Assembly (NCBI RefSeq): GCF_964355755.1
Contig: NC_092676.1
Span: forward strand, 19,698,288 to 19,762,287
Reading direction: 5' to 3'
Length of the DNA: 64,000 bases
Origin: Antedon mediterranea
Lineage: Eukaryota; Echinodermata; Crinoidea; Comatulida; Antedonidae
Each line of letters opens with the position of its first letter. Position 1 is the stretch's first letter. Below are positions 33,366 to 45,305 of the stretch, one piece after another. The notes beneath the pieces were generated by a model, which saw nothing but the letters and a program-made list of their open reading frames with translations, searched no databases and was not told where the DNA came from. The position numbers and the translations under genes were made by a program.

Positions 33366-34472
33366 TTTTCGAACGTAATCCGTTCTAACGAATTAGTAAT
33401 TCGTTTGAACGGATTAATAATCTGTTCAAACGAATTAGTAATCCGTTCAAACGAATTACAACATATACAACAAGTGCTATTTAAAGTATATGTTGTAATT
33501 CGTTTGAACGGATTACTAATCCGTTCAAACAAATTACTAATTTGTTTAAACGGATTACTAATTTGTTCAAACGGATTACTAATCCGTTCAAACGAATTAC
33601 TAATTTGTTTAAACGGATTACTAATTCGTTCAAACGAATTACTAATTTGTTTAAACGGATTATTAATCCGTTCAAATGAATTACTAATTCGTTCAAACGA
33701 ATTAGTAATCCGTTTAAACGAATTAATAATTTGTTTAAACAAATTAACAATTTATTTAAACGGATTACTAATCTGTTTGAACAAATTAGTAATTCGTTTG
33801 AACGAATTAGTAATCCGTTTAAACAAATTATTAATTTGTTATAATTTGTTTAAACAAATTAATAATTTGTTCAAACGGATTACTAATTCGTTAGAACGAA
33901 TTAGTAATTCGTTTGAACAAATTACTAATCCGTTTAAACAAATTACTAATCCGTTTGAACGGATTCCTAATTCGTTTTAACAGATTATTAATCTGTTTAA
34001 ACAAATTAGTAATTCGTTTAAACAAATTAGTAATTCGTTTGAACGGATTAGTAATCCGTTCGAACGAATTACAACATATTCTTTAAATGGCACTTGTTGT
34101 ATATGTTGCAATTGGTTTGAACGGATTACTAATTCGTTTGAACAGATTACTAATCCGTTCAAACGAATTACTAATTTGTTTAAACAGATTAATAATCTGT
34201 TCAAACGAATTAGGAATCCGTCCAAACGGATTAGTAATTTGTTTAAACGGATTACTAATTTGTTTAAACGAATTACTAATTTGTTTAAACAAATTACTAA
34301 TTTGTTTAAACGGATTACTAATTCGTTCAAACGAATTACTAATTCGTTCAAACAGATTAGTAATCCGTTTAAACAAATTGTTAATTTGTTTAAACAAATT
34401 ATTAATTTGTTTAAATGGATTACTAATTCGTTTGAACAAATTAATAATCCGTTTAAACAAATTATTAACAAG
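33366..34472. repeat. 1.1-kb palindromic 21-bp minisatellite
   Basis: About fifty copies of a 21-base unit (for example AATCCGTTTAAACAAATTAC plus T) in mixed orientation. AATTCGTTTGAACGGATT is itself nearly palindromic. Because 21 is a multiple of three, several frames on both strands stay open for 89-191 codons with a repeated 7-residue unit; these are not genes. Two spacers (about 33456-33495 and 34065-34115) share ACAACATAT and GGCACTTGTTGTATATG in inverted orientation. Confidence 0.92.
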
Positions 34473-34489
34473 ATATATTAAAAGTAATT

Positions 34490-35215
34490 AAATATTAAGA
34501 ACTCGCATACAGGTACACATAGTTCCATCCACTATTACGCGTACGCCTACTTCTCTTGTCCACATTCTTAGACGACCGCCTCGGTCGTAAATTCACTTAT
34601 TTCATTTAGGAGTTCATCTCAGCAGCACAAAATAAACCGACCCATTTTTCTTGGGTATCTTTTTCTTTACATTAGGTTTTTCACCTTGTTTTTTATCCAA
34701 TTCTGGTGAATAACTACAGTAATAATGTGATATTAAAAAGGCCTATTCAACCAAACAATTTATAAACATTATTGATTCAGTTATTTTATTGTTAATTCAT
34801 CGTTAAGGAATGTGTGTAATTTTGGTTCTACAAAAATACATTATGGCTTGCCAAATTAAGTAGCATTTTGTCAAGATAAAATAAAATGTTTTTTTACTAA
34901 ATGGATTTTACATTGAACACCACAATAAGACAACGATTTGTATATGTTACAAAGTTTATTCAATCTAATACTTTTCAATTTAATTAATTATTTGTGTGCA
35001 GCAAAGATTGTTTTTTAATTTATTTTGTTAATGATTAAACACGCAATATTTTGAGTAAGGACAAAAATACTGACGATAAGAAATGGTTGACGCTAGAAAA
35101 TGTATTGAATTATTCACAGACTATCAATTATCCGTACATTACAGAATATTAAAGTAATTAATTAGCAGACACAGTTTTATGAACAATCTAAACCATTTAC
35201 AAAATTAATGCTGGT
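34490..35215. other. Intergenic AT-rich DNA; nothing firm
   Basis: Only a short Lys-rich minus-strand frame near 34610-34720 is notable, and it is not convincing as an exon. Confidence 0.4.
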
Positions 35216-35218
35216 TTC

Positions 35219-35355
35219 CCACTAGAGACGCAAAAAAAGGACGTAGACGCAACGCAATTCATTTGATTAATAACAATCGACTGACCGAATAATCCATCGC
35301 TTGTGATAGATCAAATTGCGTTTACATCTTTGTGTTGCGTCCCCGTGGGAACCAA
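35219..35355. mobile_element. MITE (GGTTCCCAC...GACGCAAC family)
   Basis: Starts GGTTTCCCACTAGAGACGCA and ends TTGTGTTGCGTCCCCGTGGGAACC, imperfect inverted ends; a longer relative is at 58012-58222. Confidence 0.65.
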
Positions 35356-35794
35356 GAATTAAAACTGAACAATGAATCAAATTACGTAACGAAATTCTTG
35401 CACAATATGCAAAAGTATATCGTACATGTTATCTGGCTAGACTATAAATTAGAGATCAATGCAACTACTGCATAATCGGTCAGTTAAAATTCTGTTTTAT
35501 AAAGATGAGGCATATTTATGAAGTAGCTTGCCAATAAAGTTTACATTTGTAGGTTGAAAAGATAAAATGACTAAAGTATCTACATTATTAAAACTAATAC
35601 AATACACTTGATCGAGGATATGACTGATATTTAAATGTATTGGATAACTATTCACTTCACTGCATTAGGTCTGTAGGCCTACTAGATTACTAGTACTGTA
35701 CTGTTTATACTGAGGAATTTTCTTAATAAAAAAATTTAATCAATTTTACCAATTAACATTGGTTAAATTACATTGCATGTACATCCTTATAGTG

Positions 35795-35945
35795 GAAACA
35801 AGCTTAGTTTGCATTTTGACACGACGTAAAACCAGCGCAACGCAAGTAAGTTGACCAATCACAAGCGGCAGTTCAAATGATCCACCGCGTCGTGATTGGT
35901 CAAATTACTTGCGGTGCGGTTGCGTCCAAGTATTAGGGAAACAGG
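35795..35945. repeat. Palindromic MITE-like repeat
   Basis: CGCAACGCAAGTAAGTTGACCAATCAC near 35836-35862 pairs with GTGATTGGTCAAATTACTTGC near 35892-35912. It shares GCGTTGCGTC-type motifs with the MITE at 35219. Confidence 0.5.
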
Positions 35946-36736
35946 ATCAAACTGATTTGATACCTTTAAAGCTTCCATGGGTGTATGCATTTGGCCTACT
36001 AGGTGTAAAGGTACCAGTGAATATTGTCTGCACTGTGGAGACCGAGATTCCTATATGCGCTTTTAAAAATATTTTATTCCCATTTTTACATAAATTATAC
36101 AGAGAATTACCTATCATATGTGACATTCAGAAATATTATTAGGATTAAAGGAGTACAGTATTAATTAAACTAGTTTTGGGAAATTGTATCCAGTTACAAA
36201 TTAATTAAGTTATGAAATTAGGTCTAGATATCTAATAATTAGATTACGCACTTGGAAGCTTTCTCAAGACTGTAGTCTAGATAATCAGGTCTTTACACTA
36301 AAGAAAACTACACATGTTTGCATTGAACACATCTTGTTAAGATGTCACTGCCTAGTGTTACCATATCTAGTCGATCCAACTGAGAACAGCACATATGCTT
36401 ACTGTTATCTGTTAAGCAGTATGTTCTATTTTGTAGATACTTTCCTTTTATTACACCTATCCTTTGTCTGTTGGCTTATTTACAGCACCTTTTGCACTCC
36501 ATACTTAAGTTACATAGGATCAGTTAGTCATTCAGTATCGTCGATAAGCTCTTGGCGAACGAGATCTGTGGAGGTAACGAAAACAAACCTACAAATCTTG
36601 TATCTCTAACTCTTGTTAATTAATTTTGTATTAATAAATTACCAAAATAAATATAAATTAGATTCAAGTTACAAAATATGATGATTAAAAAGTAAATTGC
36701 ACTTTTGTGGAATTTATTGGACAATATTCAGGTGAC

Positions 36737-37809
36737 CTACCTTGATCGTCCTCTGCGCTTCTTACCGGACCTCTCTGACCTGGAACGAGAATCCTCAGAG
36801 GAGCTACCATCTGAGCTTCTATCCCGTCGGTACCGTTTCTTCTTTGAATCTCTCGGTGATTTTTTATCGTGTTTCCGAGATTTGCTAGTCTCTCTTTCAT
36901 CAGAAAAAGAATCTGAATCTTCACGTTTCTTTTTTTTACTCTTCTTTAAAACTTTTTTATCGTTCCTGCTATCATCACTGTCTGATTGTACCTGCTTAGT
37001 ATCAAATAGGCTTTCATTAGAACTACTAGAACTATCTACATATTTTGACCCACCCTTTCCATTCACCCCTGAACTAGAACTTTCTCGGCTACTTGAGCTA
37101 CTCTTTCGTCGTTTTTCCTTTTTTATTTCCCTACTCTTTGATCGATTACGCCTTCTGTCCCTTCTATCATTTTTTTCTTCTCTGCTGCGTGACCTTTTTC
37201 TTCTGTCCCTACTACGCGACCTACTGTGTCTTCCTCTATCCCTATCATAAGACCTACTATGCTTTTGATCTTTTCTCCTATCTCTACTTCTTGACCTTCG
37301 TTCCCTACTATGTGACCTACTGTCTTTCCTATTGCTCCGTTCTTTACTTTTTGAACGCCCCCTTTTATGTCTTTTTTCTCTACTTGGTGACCTACTCCCT
37401 CTACTTTTATCTCTACTTTTAGAACGGCTTTTCTGTTTCCTGTTTTTATAATCCCGGCTCTCTCTCCTACTCCTAGAATCTTCAACACTAGTAGACCTCT
37501 CCCGTTTGCGTCTGTCATCCTTTGAAGGACTTTGATGTCGGCTCTTCTTCTTGCGATCCTTTTTTCTATCACTTTTCTCTTTGCTTCTTGATCTGTTCTT
37601 TTTACTTTTCCGCTTATTTTGTTCTTTAGATTTTCCATCTTTATTCTCCAAATTTTTCTCCTTGTCTTTGTATTTTTCCTTAGCAATATCTTTAGTCTCC
37701 AGAAATGGAATTGTATCAGTATTACTAGGATTAAATAATTTTTTATTAATTTTATCTTCTATCTCTTGCTGTTGACGAAATCTTTCTTCTTCTGCTTCTT
37801 GTGCCATTC
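36737..37809 (-). CDS. PNISR: PNISR last exon: Arg/Ser-rich domain
   Basis: Acceptor TCTTCAG|GA. It begins RMAQEAEEERFRQQQEIEDK, then about 300 residues of RS/KS repeats. TAG at 36737-36739 follows GRSR. The AAG|GTAG here could look like a donor, but the conserved SRSR-type ending favours the stop. Confidence 0.92.
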
Positions 37810-40800
37810 CTGAAGACACAAGTATATTAGTTTTAATGGATTTTAAAAACTAAAGAATGCCACATTAAAAAGGAAGCAATCAAGTCTCAAATAAGCCTTG
37901 CACAATGTGATTACTTTTTGATTGCCAGAATTAATAAGTCTTCATACTTCCTGGTTACAAAACAATTTAAACCACGATTTTATAGATTATTTGTATTGTA
38001 TTAAATATACTGTACATTGTGCTGTGACAGAGACACTTTTTGGTGGATTCTAAACACAAAGAGACACTTGTTGATGGAAGTTCTGTCCAAACCAGTCTTC
38101 ACTTCAACCTTGATCACTTATAGGTAATCTATACTAATAAGAACTTACTATGTTCAAGAATTTTTTCTTTCCATGCCCTTTGTTTTCTTCTAATACTTAA
38201 TTGTAGTTCTTCGTCACTTGTTTCATCACCACTGTCTGACTTGGTTTCTTTCTTGGCTTCATCTCCACTTTCATCACTGCTACTGATGTAGTCTCCGGTA
38301 ACTACAATGCAAGAAGATAATACTTCAGATTAAATATAAACGAGATATGAGTGGAAAATATTAGATGAAAGGAGATGAAGAGAAAATATTAGATTATTGG
38401 GACTATTACGATAAAAGCCAGAAAACCAACAGGATTGTGGAGGCACAGTAAGTAGGAAGGAGACTGGAAAAAAAGATTCATTTTTGGATATGTGATGTCA
38501 ATGTAACATGTAAAGAAACAGTCCATAAGTCCACTAATAAGTTTGACAACAAAACAAACTCCAAAAAAATGAAGCAAATCATTCTAATTGTATATCGTAA
38601 ACTTTAATTTTCATCTTAAAGAAATATGAAATTAATTTTGCCCAACGTGTACTTTAAAAATGTACCAACACTTAGTATGTAAGCAAACACTTCTCTGGTG
38701 GGATTCGAACCCAGGATCTCCAAATCACACCTGTAGACCATTGAACTTGAGGACTAAGGTGAAGTAATCGGTACATTTTTACACATTATTGATTCACGTC
38801 TGGTCAGGCAAAATTCATTCCATACTTGATTTTCCCGACACAAAAATCCAAATAAAACTACTTACCAAGACCAGATATGGAAGCTAATGCAGTGGAGTGT
38901 GCAATCTGCCTGTTTGGAGCTTGATGGGAATAAAACCTGGGTTAGCATTTCAAAATCAAAATACCACACCCATGATGACAAACATCACAGTTATCTTAAA
39001 TACAATATACTACCTTGATGAATTCAATAGAAAAATGGTGATATACAAAATCATAACACATTAATTTTTGGTATTAGTAGTGTTAATTGAAATATTGAAT
39101 TGCTATAAGGTACGAATGGGTAATAAGAATATATTTAGAGTTCTACAAAAAGTTGTATATTAGTATTGAATATATTTTATATTTAGACGCTGGAATAGAA
39201 AACATTGAATGTGAACAAGAAAAACTATTATTTGGATAAAAAAGTAACAGAATTTTTATGTTTTACTTTTGGATAGGTAAATCAAGGGTTTATTTGCAAG
39301 ACATTACTTAAAAAATTGGCTTAAAAATTGGCTTATCGCCTTTTTTGAATAATATCAAACAAATAAAACATAGGCCTATTCATAATTAATATTTAAAACA
39401 AAATATTTTAAATTTAAAAGCCTGAATCATTATTAAAAATGAATGAATTAATGAAAAATTATTTTATTTGGGGAAAGTGAAGAGAGAAAGGTAGGAGCAA
39501 GAATGAAACCGGGAATTTTGAGATTAATAGTTTACTACTGTAGTGTTTAAATGGTATGATATTTGTTTATTAGGGTGGACTACCTGGATTCATTTTGGGT
39601 AAGAGAGAGAAATACCTTTGATTGACCGGTTCATGGCCTTCTGGTGAACCTCCTCAACAACTTCTTTAATTTCAACATTCGTAACATCAAGAAGTATCTC
39701 TGTTAGCCAGAGACGAATTTTCGTCAACTAAAAAACAGAAAATTACATTTAAAGTAAAACTGAACGTAAAAAATGTTGGGGTGTCTAGAAAACTCAGATC
39801 TCAGATATATCTGAGTTTTCTAGATCTTAGTAAACTCAGATATCTAAGTTTCTAGATCTAGAAAACACAGATATATCTGAGATCGGAGTTTTCTAGATCC
39901 GAGTCTATACACCCAAAATGTTGTTCTTCCTCTAAACTGACACTACTTCTGTATCATTTACAACATTAAAAGAACACACTGCCCATCTCAGTTCGCCAAT
40001 GTATTAACTTAAATTGAACTTATATAATTAATTTGGGGTGGATGCGTACTATAAGCATTCAAAAGCGCATTGTAAACATTCTAGAAATCTTTATATATAT
40101 TATTATATTATAACAGACATACCAATGCCTTTTGTTTCTCTTCTTCTGTCATTTCTGGTTCCTCTTCCACTTCAACTGATGATGTTGATGATGGACTTGC
40201 TGGTTTCTCTTTCTCATTCGTGGCAGCTGATGGAGAGTTCTCTTTTGTTTCTTTCTTTTCATCTTCATTTTCACTCTCCTAAAACAAAAGAAAATAAATC
40301 CTTATGATGTTTGTTTAAGTTCCCCAAAACATTAAAACATAACAATTAAATTTTAATAAAAAAATGAAACAAAAATAAAAAGTTTAATCAGAAACACACT
40401 GACTTCCAGACAATGCACCTCTATTCTGGATAAGTATTTGTGTTTAAATTATTATTTTATCAAGTAAAATAATATTTTCCATCAAATTTTTGTTCAAAGT
40501 AAATAACTACTAGTATTCAGATAGCAATGCCAACAGAAATCTGTTTTTTAAATAATTTTTTTCAAGGGGATAATATATCTTTAATAAGCTTTAAAATTAA
40601 ATAAAGAGGGAGAATTAGTAACTGTTTTTGATTTGGTGTATAATTATAACAGCTTTAATGCACTTGTCAATTGTATGACCCACTATACGACCCCCGGGAG
40701 AGGTGCGTCATTTGTCCGATGTGCGTCATACTTTTGAATACCATGACGCACCCGTGCGTCAAAAAGGTGACTTACCTTTAGGTGACCATGACGCACTGTG

Positions 40801-43800
40801 ACCATGTTGTTTATGATATGGTGGGTGGTAAAGTGACGGACATTGACACACCTTGTTCATTGATGTGACGTACCATCTAGGTTTTTTGACGCACCCCTGC
40901 GTCAGTAATTATTTGTAAATGACGCACCCATGACGCACCTCTCCCGGGGGTCGTATAGTGAGTCATACAATTGACAAGTGCATAACTACCTTACAAAATG
41001 CTATGTAAGCAATCCTTAAAATAATAAAAAAATTGTTGTAAGTTTTTGTAGATTCCTGTTACTCCTGCGTCTAAAATAAAATAACAAGACTTACGTCACT
41101 ATCATCATTATCATCATCAAATTTAGATTTTGGTGGCAAGCCAGCCGCTATACGAGCCTGATTCTTTATGTCTTGTTCAACCTGTTTTTCCTCTTCTAAC
41201 TTCTGTTTTCTTAGCCTGTCCTTTTCGTCTTTTTCAATCTGCTTCTGTTTCTCCTTCTCCATCTTTTCAAGTCCCTCTCGGATCCATGCTGGGAGAGTTT
41301 TACGTTTGTTTGCATCTGATTGTGAAATTATGAAAAGATCAAAAGAAAACCACCTAGTAAATTTAGACTGTTCCTGACTTTGTACCTACTGTACTAACTT
41401 CAGCCCCTAATATGCTTCTGCACATTTCAATCCATGATAAGGATGAGGGTCTGTTGTAAGCTGATGGATGGCTGGTATGGAGATGGATGGCTGGAGATGG
41501 ATGGCTGGAGGTAGATTGGGACACCTGACTACAAAGTTTATTTAAAAGCCATCCAACCAGCCTAAAACGTTTACACAGTGCCTAACCACAAACAACTTTG
41601 AATAGCTGAAAGAACAGTTTTATTTTCTCTCACACCCCCCACCATAAGCCCTTCCCATCTAGATCCCTGTAAGTTCCTTACCTATTACACTTTCCTCTTC
41701 TTCAGGTATAGAATGATTATCTTTCTCAAGCGGGTAAGGAGAATTCTCATGCGAATGCCTCATTCTAGGTCCACCTGCTATATGGTGATGCACAGGTGGC
41801 CTATGGTGATGAGATGGTAATGGTGGAGGTTGATGATGGGGCGGCATGTGATGAGGATGTTGATGGGGTGGAAAGGGTGCTAGACAATCATGTTCTGGTA
41901 TCCATTCAACATTAGATGATTCCCGCTGTAAGAAATTTCAAATCAATTTATTACAGTCTCATATTTTTCTATACTTCAGAATATCAGTACTGTAGATAAT
42001 GGATAAGGATATCAGCACGGTCAACTGTACATGTAGTCTAAATTTGTCTATAGACACAGTCAACCCTGCATGTTATTATCTATCAGAAAGGTATATCATG
42101 TGTGAAATTCATTGTTTCTAACTTGTTTTCTAAAGGCGACCATGCTTCTAAAATTTGGTTGTCTATTCGGCACAGAGAAGTAGGCGCACAGTTGACTGTG
42201 ACAATAGCAAACTTTACATCAGATGAACAATCAGGTAATAGAAAATAATACAATACACGCACAGTTAACTGCGACAATAGCAAACTTTACATCAGATGAA
42301 CAATCAGCTAATAGAAAATAATACAATACATGCACAGTTAACTGTGACGATAGTTACTTCCCAGTATAAACACTAAGAATTGAAAATTAACCTCCTTTTG
42401 TTTAGTTATATTTCTGGTATAAATTCTTAGCTAAAATGACAACGCACTGTAAAAATAATGTCAATCAAATTCTACCTGCATAAACTGTTCTGGTGGTAGC
42501 GGTGGCATAGGATGGTCAAGCTGTGAAGGCATTGGTGGAAGCATTGAAGGTGCCATATTGTGCCCCGGGTCCGGTAAAAGTGGTCCACCGTGTGGTCTCT
42601 GTGTACCATTTGCAGATTGGTGATTGTAGTCGAAGCATTGCGCATCTTGTTTGTAATGTCCACCGTGATCGTAATCAAATGTTTCTATGACTGGTTGTGG
42701 AGGGGGTGGAGGTGCCCAACCTTCCCATCGACCGAATGATTCCATACCGCCATCACCACCTGGTAAACAAATTAAATTGTCTGTTTTATGCGAGTATAGG
42801 CAAGTACTGTACTTCCTTACATTTCTAAAGTATTTTGACATAATTTATTATACTGTAGGTAGACATAATATACTGTAATAAACAATTTAGCTAATATTAT
42901 TTTAAGAGATATTATAATACATGTGACCAAATAACCACAATATAAAAAAATGAATTAGCTTATATGAATAGTGCACAATAAGAAATATGATCTTCCATTA
43001 TTTTTTTAGTTATAACAAGTCTGTGGGAGAATCATGACATTTGTTTACATTCAATTATATTTTAATTAATAAATCTATTTAAAAGTTTTGCCGCTACTGT
43101 ACTGTACTTTCGCACGTAACTTGAAATCGCATGGCATACTGTAAGGTCACTCACGATCACTGCTTTGCAGCGGGTGAATGTCTTTAAATTGTGTTAAGAG
43201 ATTGTGGTGCGAAAGTAGTGTCAGTAGAACCTAAAATGTTACCTTGTTGCGGCGGTCTTGGTGGGTTGTGATTAGCAGCTATAACAACCGCTTGATCAAT
43301 AGCTTCCTTCTGCTGGATCCATTGCTGAGCAAGAGCTGCCCAGTCAGTTTCTTTAAGAAGACAAATAAATTTAATGAATAATAAAGTTATTTAGAAGGTA
43401 TTTATAGTCAGGAAAATCTCAAAACCAACAACTTTTTAATTACAAATGTGATTGTATGACATACTCCCATGATTTTCTATCAATTTAAAAATGACACTCC
43501 ATGACAATCCAGGGTTTTAGACCTACAGGTACACTCGATTGTAATGGGGAGACAAGTCCAACATTATTTTTTTTCAATGCGACAATAAAGTTGATCTATC
43601 TTTACACAATTTCATTTAACTTATTAAGTTATACTGTTTGAAGGTTTGTATGGTGAAATCAATATGAAGTTTGTAATTGTATACTGTGGAGTAGCTTTGC
43701 GTCAGAGAGTTGAGTAATTGGTCAGATGTTTTGCCCTACTCGGACGTAATTTGTACTTCATACTAAGTATTCACAAGTAATTCTCAAATGTACTTAGTAT

Positions 43801-44261
43801 GAAGCAGTCCATCATTTTTAAGAAGCGCCTGCGCAATCGCGCTCCTTATCGACCTCTAAGGAGAGCTAATTTTTGGCTATTTTTTTAGGAGAGCAAAATG
43901 CTCTCCTCGAAAACACAAGGAGAGCAATTTAGTGCTCTCCTGCCTTTTCCTTACGTGATGGACTGATGAAGTACATCATCAGAGTAAGGAAAAACATCTG
44001 ACCAATATGAAGTTTGCGGTACACCACGTACGGTGTACTACTGTATATTATCATATAGTTCTGAAAAAACTTATTTAACATACTTTGTATAAAAGAAATG
44101 TTATTTATATTTTTGTACAATCATTATTCTTAATCCTAATTTCTAATTAGAAATACAGTAGAATGTTAAAACAGGGAGGTTAAAATACCTAGATTAGCCT
44201 GATATTGCTGCTGGGCTTGTGAGCCCCATTGTGTCTGCCATTGTTGCTGATTTGACCACAT
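36737..44261 (-). CDS. PNISR: PNISR (PNN-interacting serine/arginine-rich protein), complete, 10 coding exons
   Basis: Exons from 5' to 3': 44189-44261, 43243-43350, 42476-42759, 41682-41925, 41095-41315, 40123-40278, 39616-39727, 38866-38919, 38149-38301, 36737-37809. They total 2478 bases (825 aa; human about 805), with all phases consistent. Landmarks of the family are DWAALAQQWI (27-36), a Pro/His-rich region, KRKTLPAWIREGLEKM (about 240-255) leading into a charged coiled coil, PKSKFDDD, EMTEEEKQ, LTEILLDVT (about 370-378), AHSTALASISGLG and DEELQLSIRRKQ. The last exon (from about residue 469) is the long Arg/Ser domain, ending GRSR as in orthologues. PNISR is an SR-related nuclear-speckle protein that binds pinin and is linked to pre-mRNA splicing. 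Confidence 0.95.
38690..38765 (-). repeat. tRNA-like SINE fragment
   Basis: Minus strand has GGTTCGAATCCCACCAGAG (B box, 38701-38711) preceded by AGTTCAATGGTCTACAGG, a weak A box. Not a full functional tRNA. Confidence 0.4.
39781..39910. repeat. Nested palindrome of CTAGAAAACTCAGAT units
   Basis: Repeated CTCAGATATATCTGAG and TTTTCTAGATC blocks form an imperfect ~125-base hairpin inside PNISR intron 6; the outer ends GTGTCTAGA and TCTATACAC also pair. Confidence 0.8.
40658..40983. mobile_element. 326-bp MITE with ~54-bp near-perfect terminal inverted repeats
   Basis: Starts ATGCACTTGTCAATTGTATG and ends with the mirror CATACAATTGACAAGTGCAT; both arms continue through TACGACCCCCGGGAGAGG and GTGCGTCAT. 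The interior repeats TGACGCACCC. It sits in PNISR intron 5. Confidence 0.9.
41095..41315 (-). CDS. PNISR: PNISR exon 5: TLPAWIREGLEKM and coiled coil
   Basis: The most diagnostic exon. TLPAWIREGLEKMEKEKQKQ is almost the same as in vertebrate PNISR, followed by a Lys/Glu coiled coil and KSKFDDD. Confidence 0.95.
42185..42352. repeat. ~77-bp tandem duplication in PNISR intron 3
   Basis: ACAATAGCAAACTTTACATC, AGATGAACAATCAG, TAATAGAAAATAATACAATA and GCACAGTTAACTG occur twice in tandem. Confidence 0.8.
42476..42759 (-). CDS. PNISR: PNISR exon 3: Pro/Gly/His-rich segment
   Basis: Encodes MESFGRWEGWAPPPPPQP and PLPPEQFMQ, low complexity and probably disordered; it starts and ends at consensus AG and GT. 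Confidence 0.88.
43717..44006. mobile_element. 290-bp palindromic MITE in PNISR intron 1
   Basis: Ends ATTGGTCAGATGTTTT and AAAACATCTGACCAAT are inverted. Inside are a second palindrome (TACTTCATACTAAGTA / TACTTAGTATGAAG) and a GGAGAGCAAAATGCTCTCC hairpin. Confidence 0.85.
44189..44261 (-). CDS. PNISR: PNISR first coding exon
   Basis: ATG at 44259-44261; MWSNQQQWQTQWGSQAQQQY parallels the Trp/Gln-rich start of vertebrate PNISR. An acceptor (TTTTCAG|ATCC ending at 44311) just upstream suggests a 5'UTR intron, which would contain or abut the fold-back element at 44404-45297. Confidence 0.88.
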
Positions 44262-44403
44262 CTTATTCAAAATGAATACATTGGCGTTGGCCTGAATACA
44301 TTACAAGGATCTGAAAATGAAAAGCAAAATGTTTAGAGTACACTAGCCTCTCTAGGCCTAGGCCTAGCTAGGTATGTATGAATATTCAATCGAAAGAATA
44401 TTT

Positions 44404-45297
44404 GGCGCTAGTTCCGTTTCGCACCTGTCGTTTATTTCGACTCAAAATTGGTTAAGTAACTTTATCGTGAGTACCACACCTTAGAATTAGGCCTCAAAAA
44501 TACTTTCACGAAGGAGGTCACACAAAAAGTAAAAAACAAATCCTTTAAATTTATGAATTTACAGACGTGTGTTTCTCGCACATCGGTTCGTGAATTTCGC
44601 ATACTCCATGTTCAATGTTGTTGTTTCTATGGAGCGCCAAAAGAGCAATCATAATAGAGGGCTAAAAACTCAGTAAATTGCGTATATTTAATGCATTTAT
44701 TGGTCAAAATTACGTTCAATTTTATCATATTTTGTCAATGTTAATGCAACAAAAATATTACTGTTGATACTGTACATGGTTTTTGCAGGAACTTTTAGGA
44801 ATGAAAATTGACAAATTCATCATCATATTACATGTACTTAGGGGAGGTATACCTTAATCTAAATAATATGCCTCTTAGTCTTACTCTTAGGCCTAGGGTT
44901 GGTTGCTATTTGAAAACAGCAAATTATTAGCAGTAAAATGTTACAGCATTTTTATTGACAAAATATATTAAAATTAAACGTGTATTTCAATAATAAATGC
45001 ATTAAAAGAAGACGCATTCCACTGAGGTTTTAACCATCTATTGTTGTTGCTCTTTTGGCGCTCCATAGAAACGAAAATATTGAACTTCGAGTATGCTAAA
45101 TTCGCGAACGGTATGCAAGAAACATGTCTGTAAAATCATCAATTTAAGGATTTATTTGTTACTTGTTATGTGATTCTTCTTCATAAAAGTACTTATGAGG
45201 CCCAATGTTAAGGTGTAGTATTCACAATAAAGCTGCTTAACAATTTGGAGTCAAAAGGAAGTCGAAATAAAAACAGGTGCGAAACGGAACTAGCGCC
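44404..45297. mobile_element. 894-bp hAT-like fold-back element with 8-bp target duplication
   Basis: GAATATTT at 44396-44403 and 45298-45305 flanks the element. The ends GGCGCTAGTTCCGTTTCGCA and its mirror are perfect for 25 bases, and the arms stay similar for about 300 bases, with CTATGGAGCGCCAAAAGAGC paired near the centre. It has no coding capacity. An 8-bp duplication is typical of hAT elements. It lies about 140 bases upstream of the PNISR start codon. Confidence 0.9.
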
Positions 45298-45305
45298 GAA
45301 TATTT

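Noticed and set aside
33405-33980. 191-codon plus-strand open frame (and 89-164-codon frames on both strands nearby)
   Set aside because: All consist of a 7-residue repeat forced by the 21-bp minisatellite and are open on both strands; not a gene.
34610-34720. Short Lys-rich minus-strand frame that faintly recalls an HMG-box start
   Set aside because: Only about 29 residues, then stops in all frames; no partner exons found.
36705-37250. 181-codon plus-strand Ser/Leu/Phe-rich frame and minus frame 37123-37686
   Set aside because: Shadows of the PNISR Arg/Ser-coding exon in other frames.
38690-38765. tRNA gene on the minus strand
   Set aside because: Has a good B box but no consistent acceptor stem or anticodon arm; kept as a SINE fragment.
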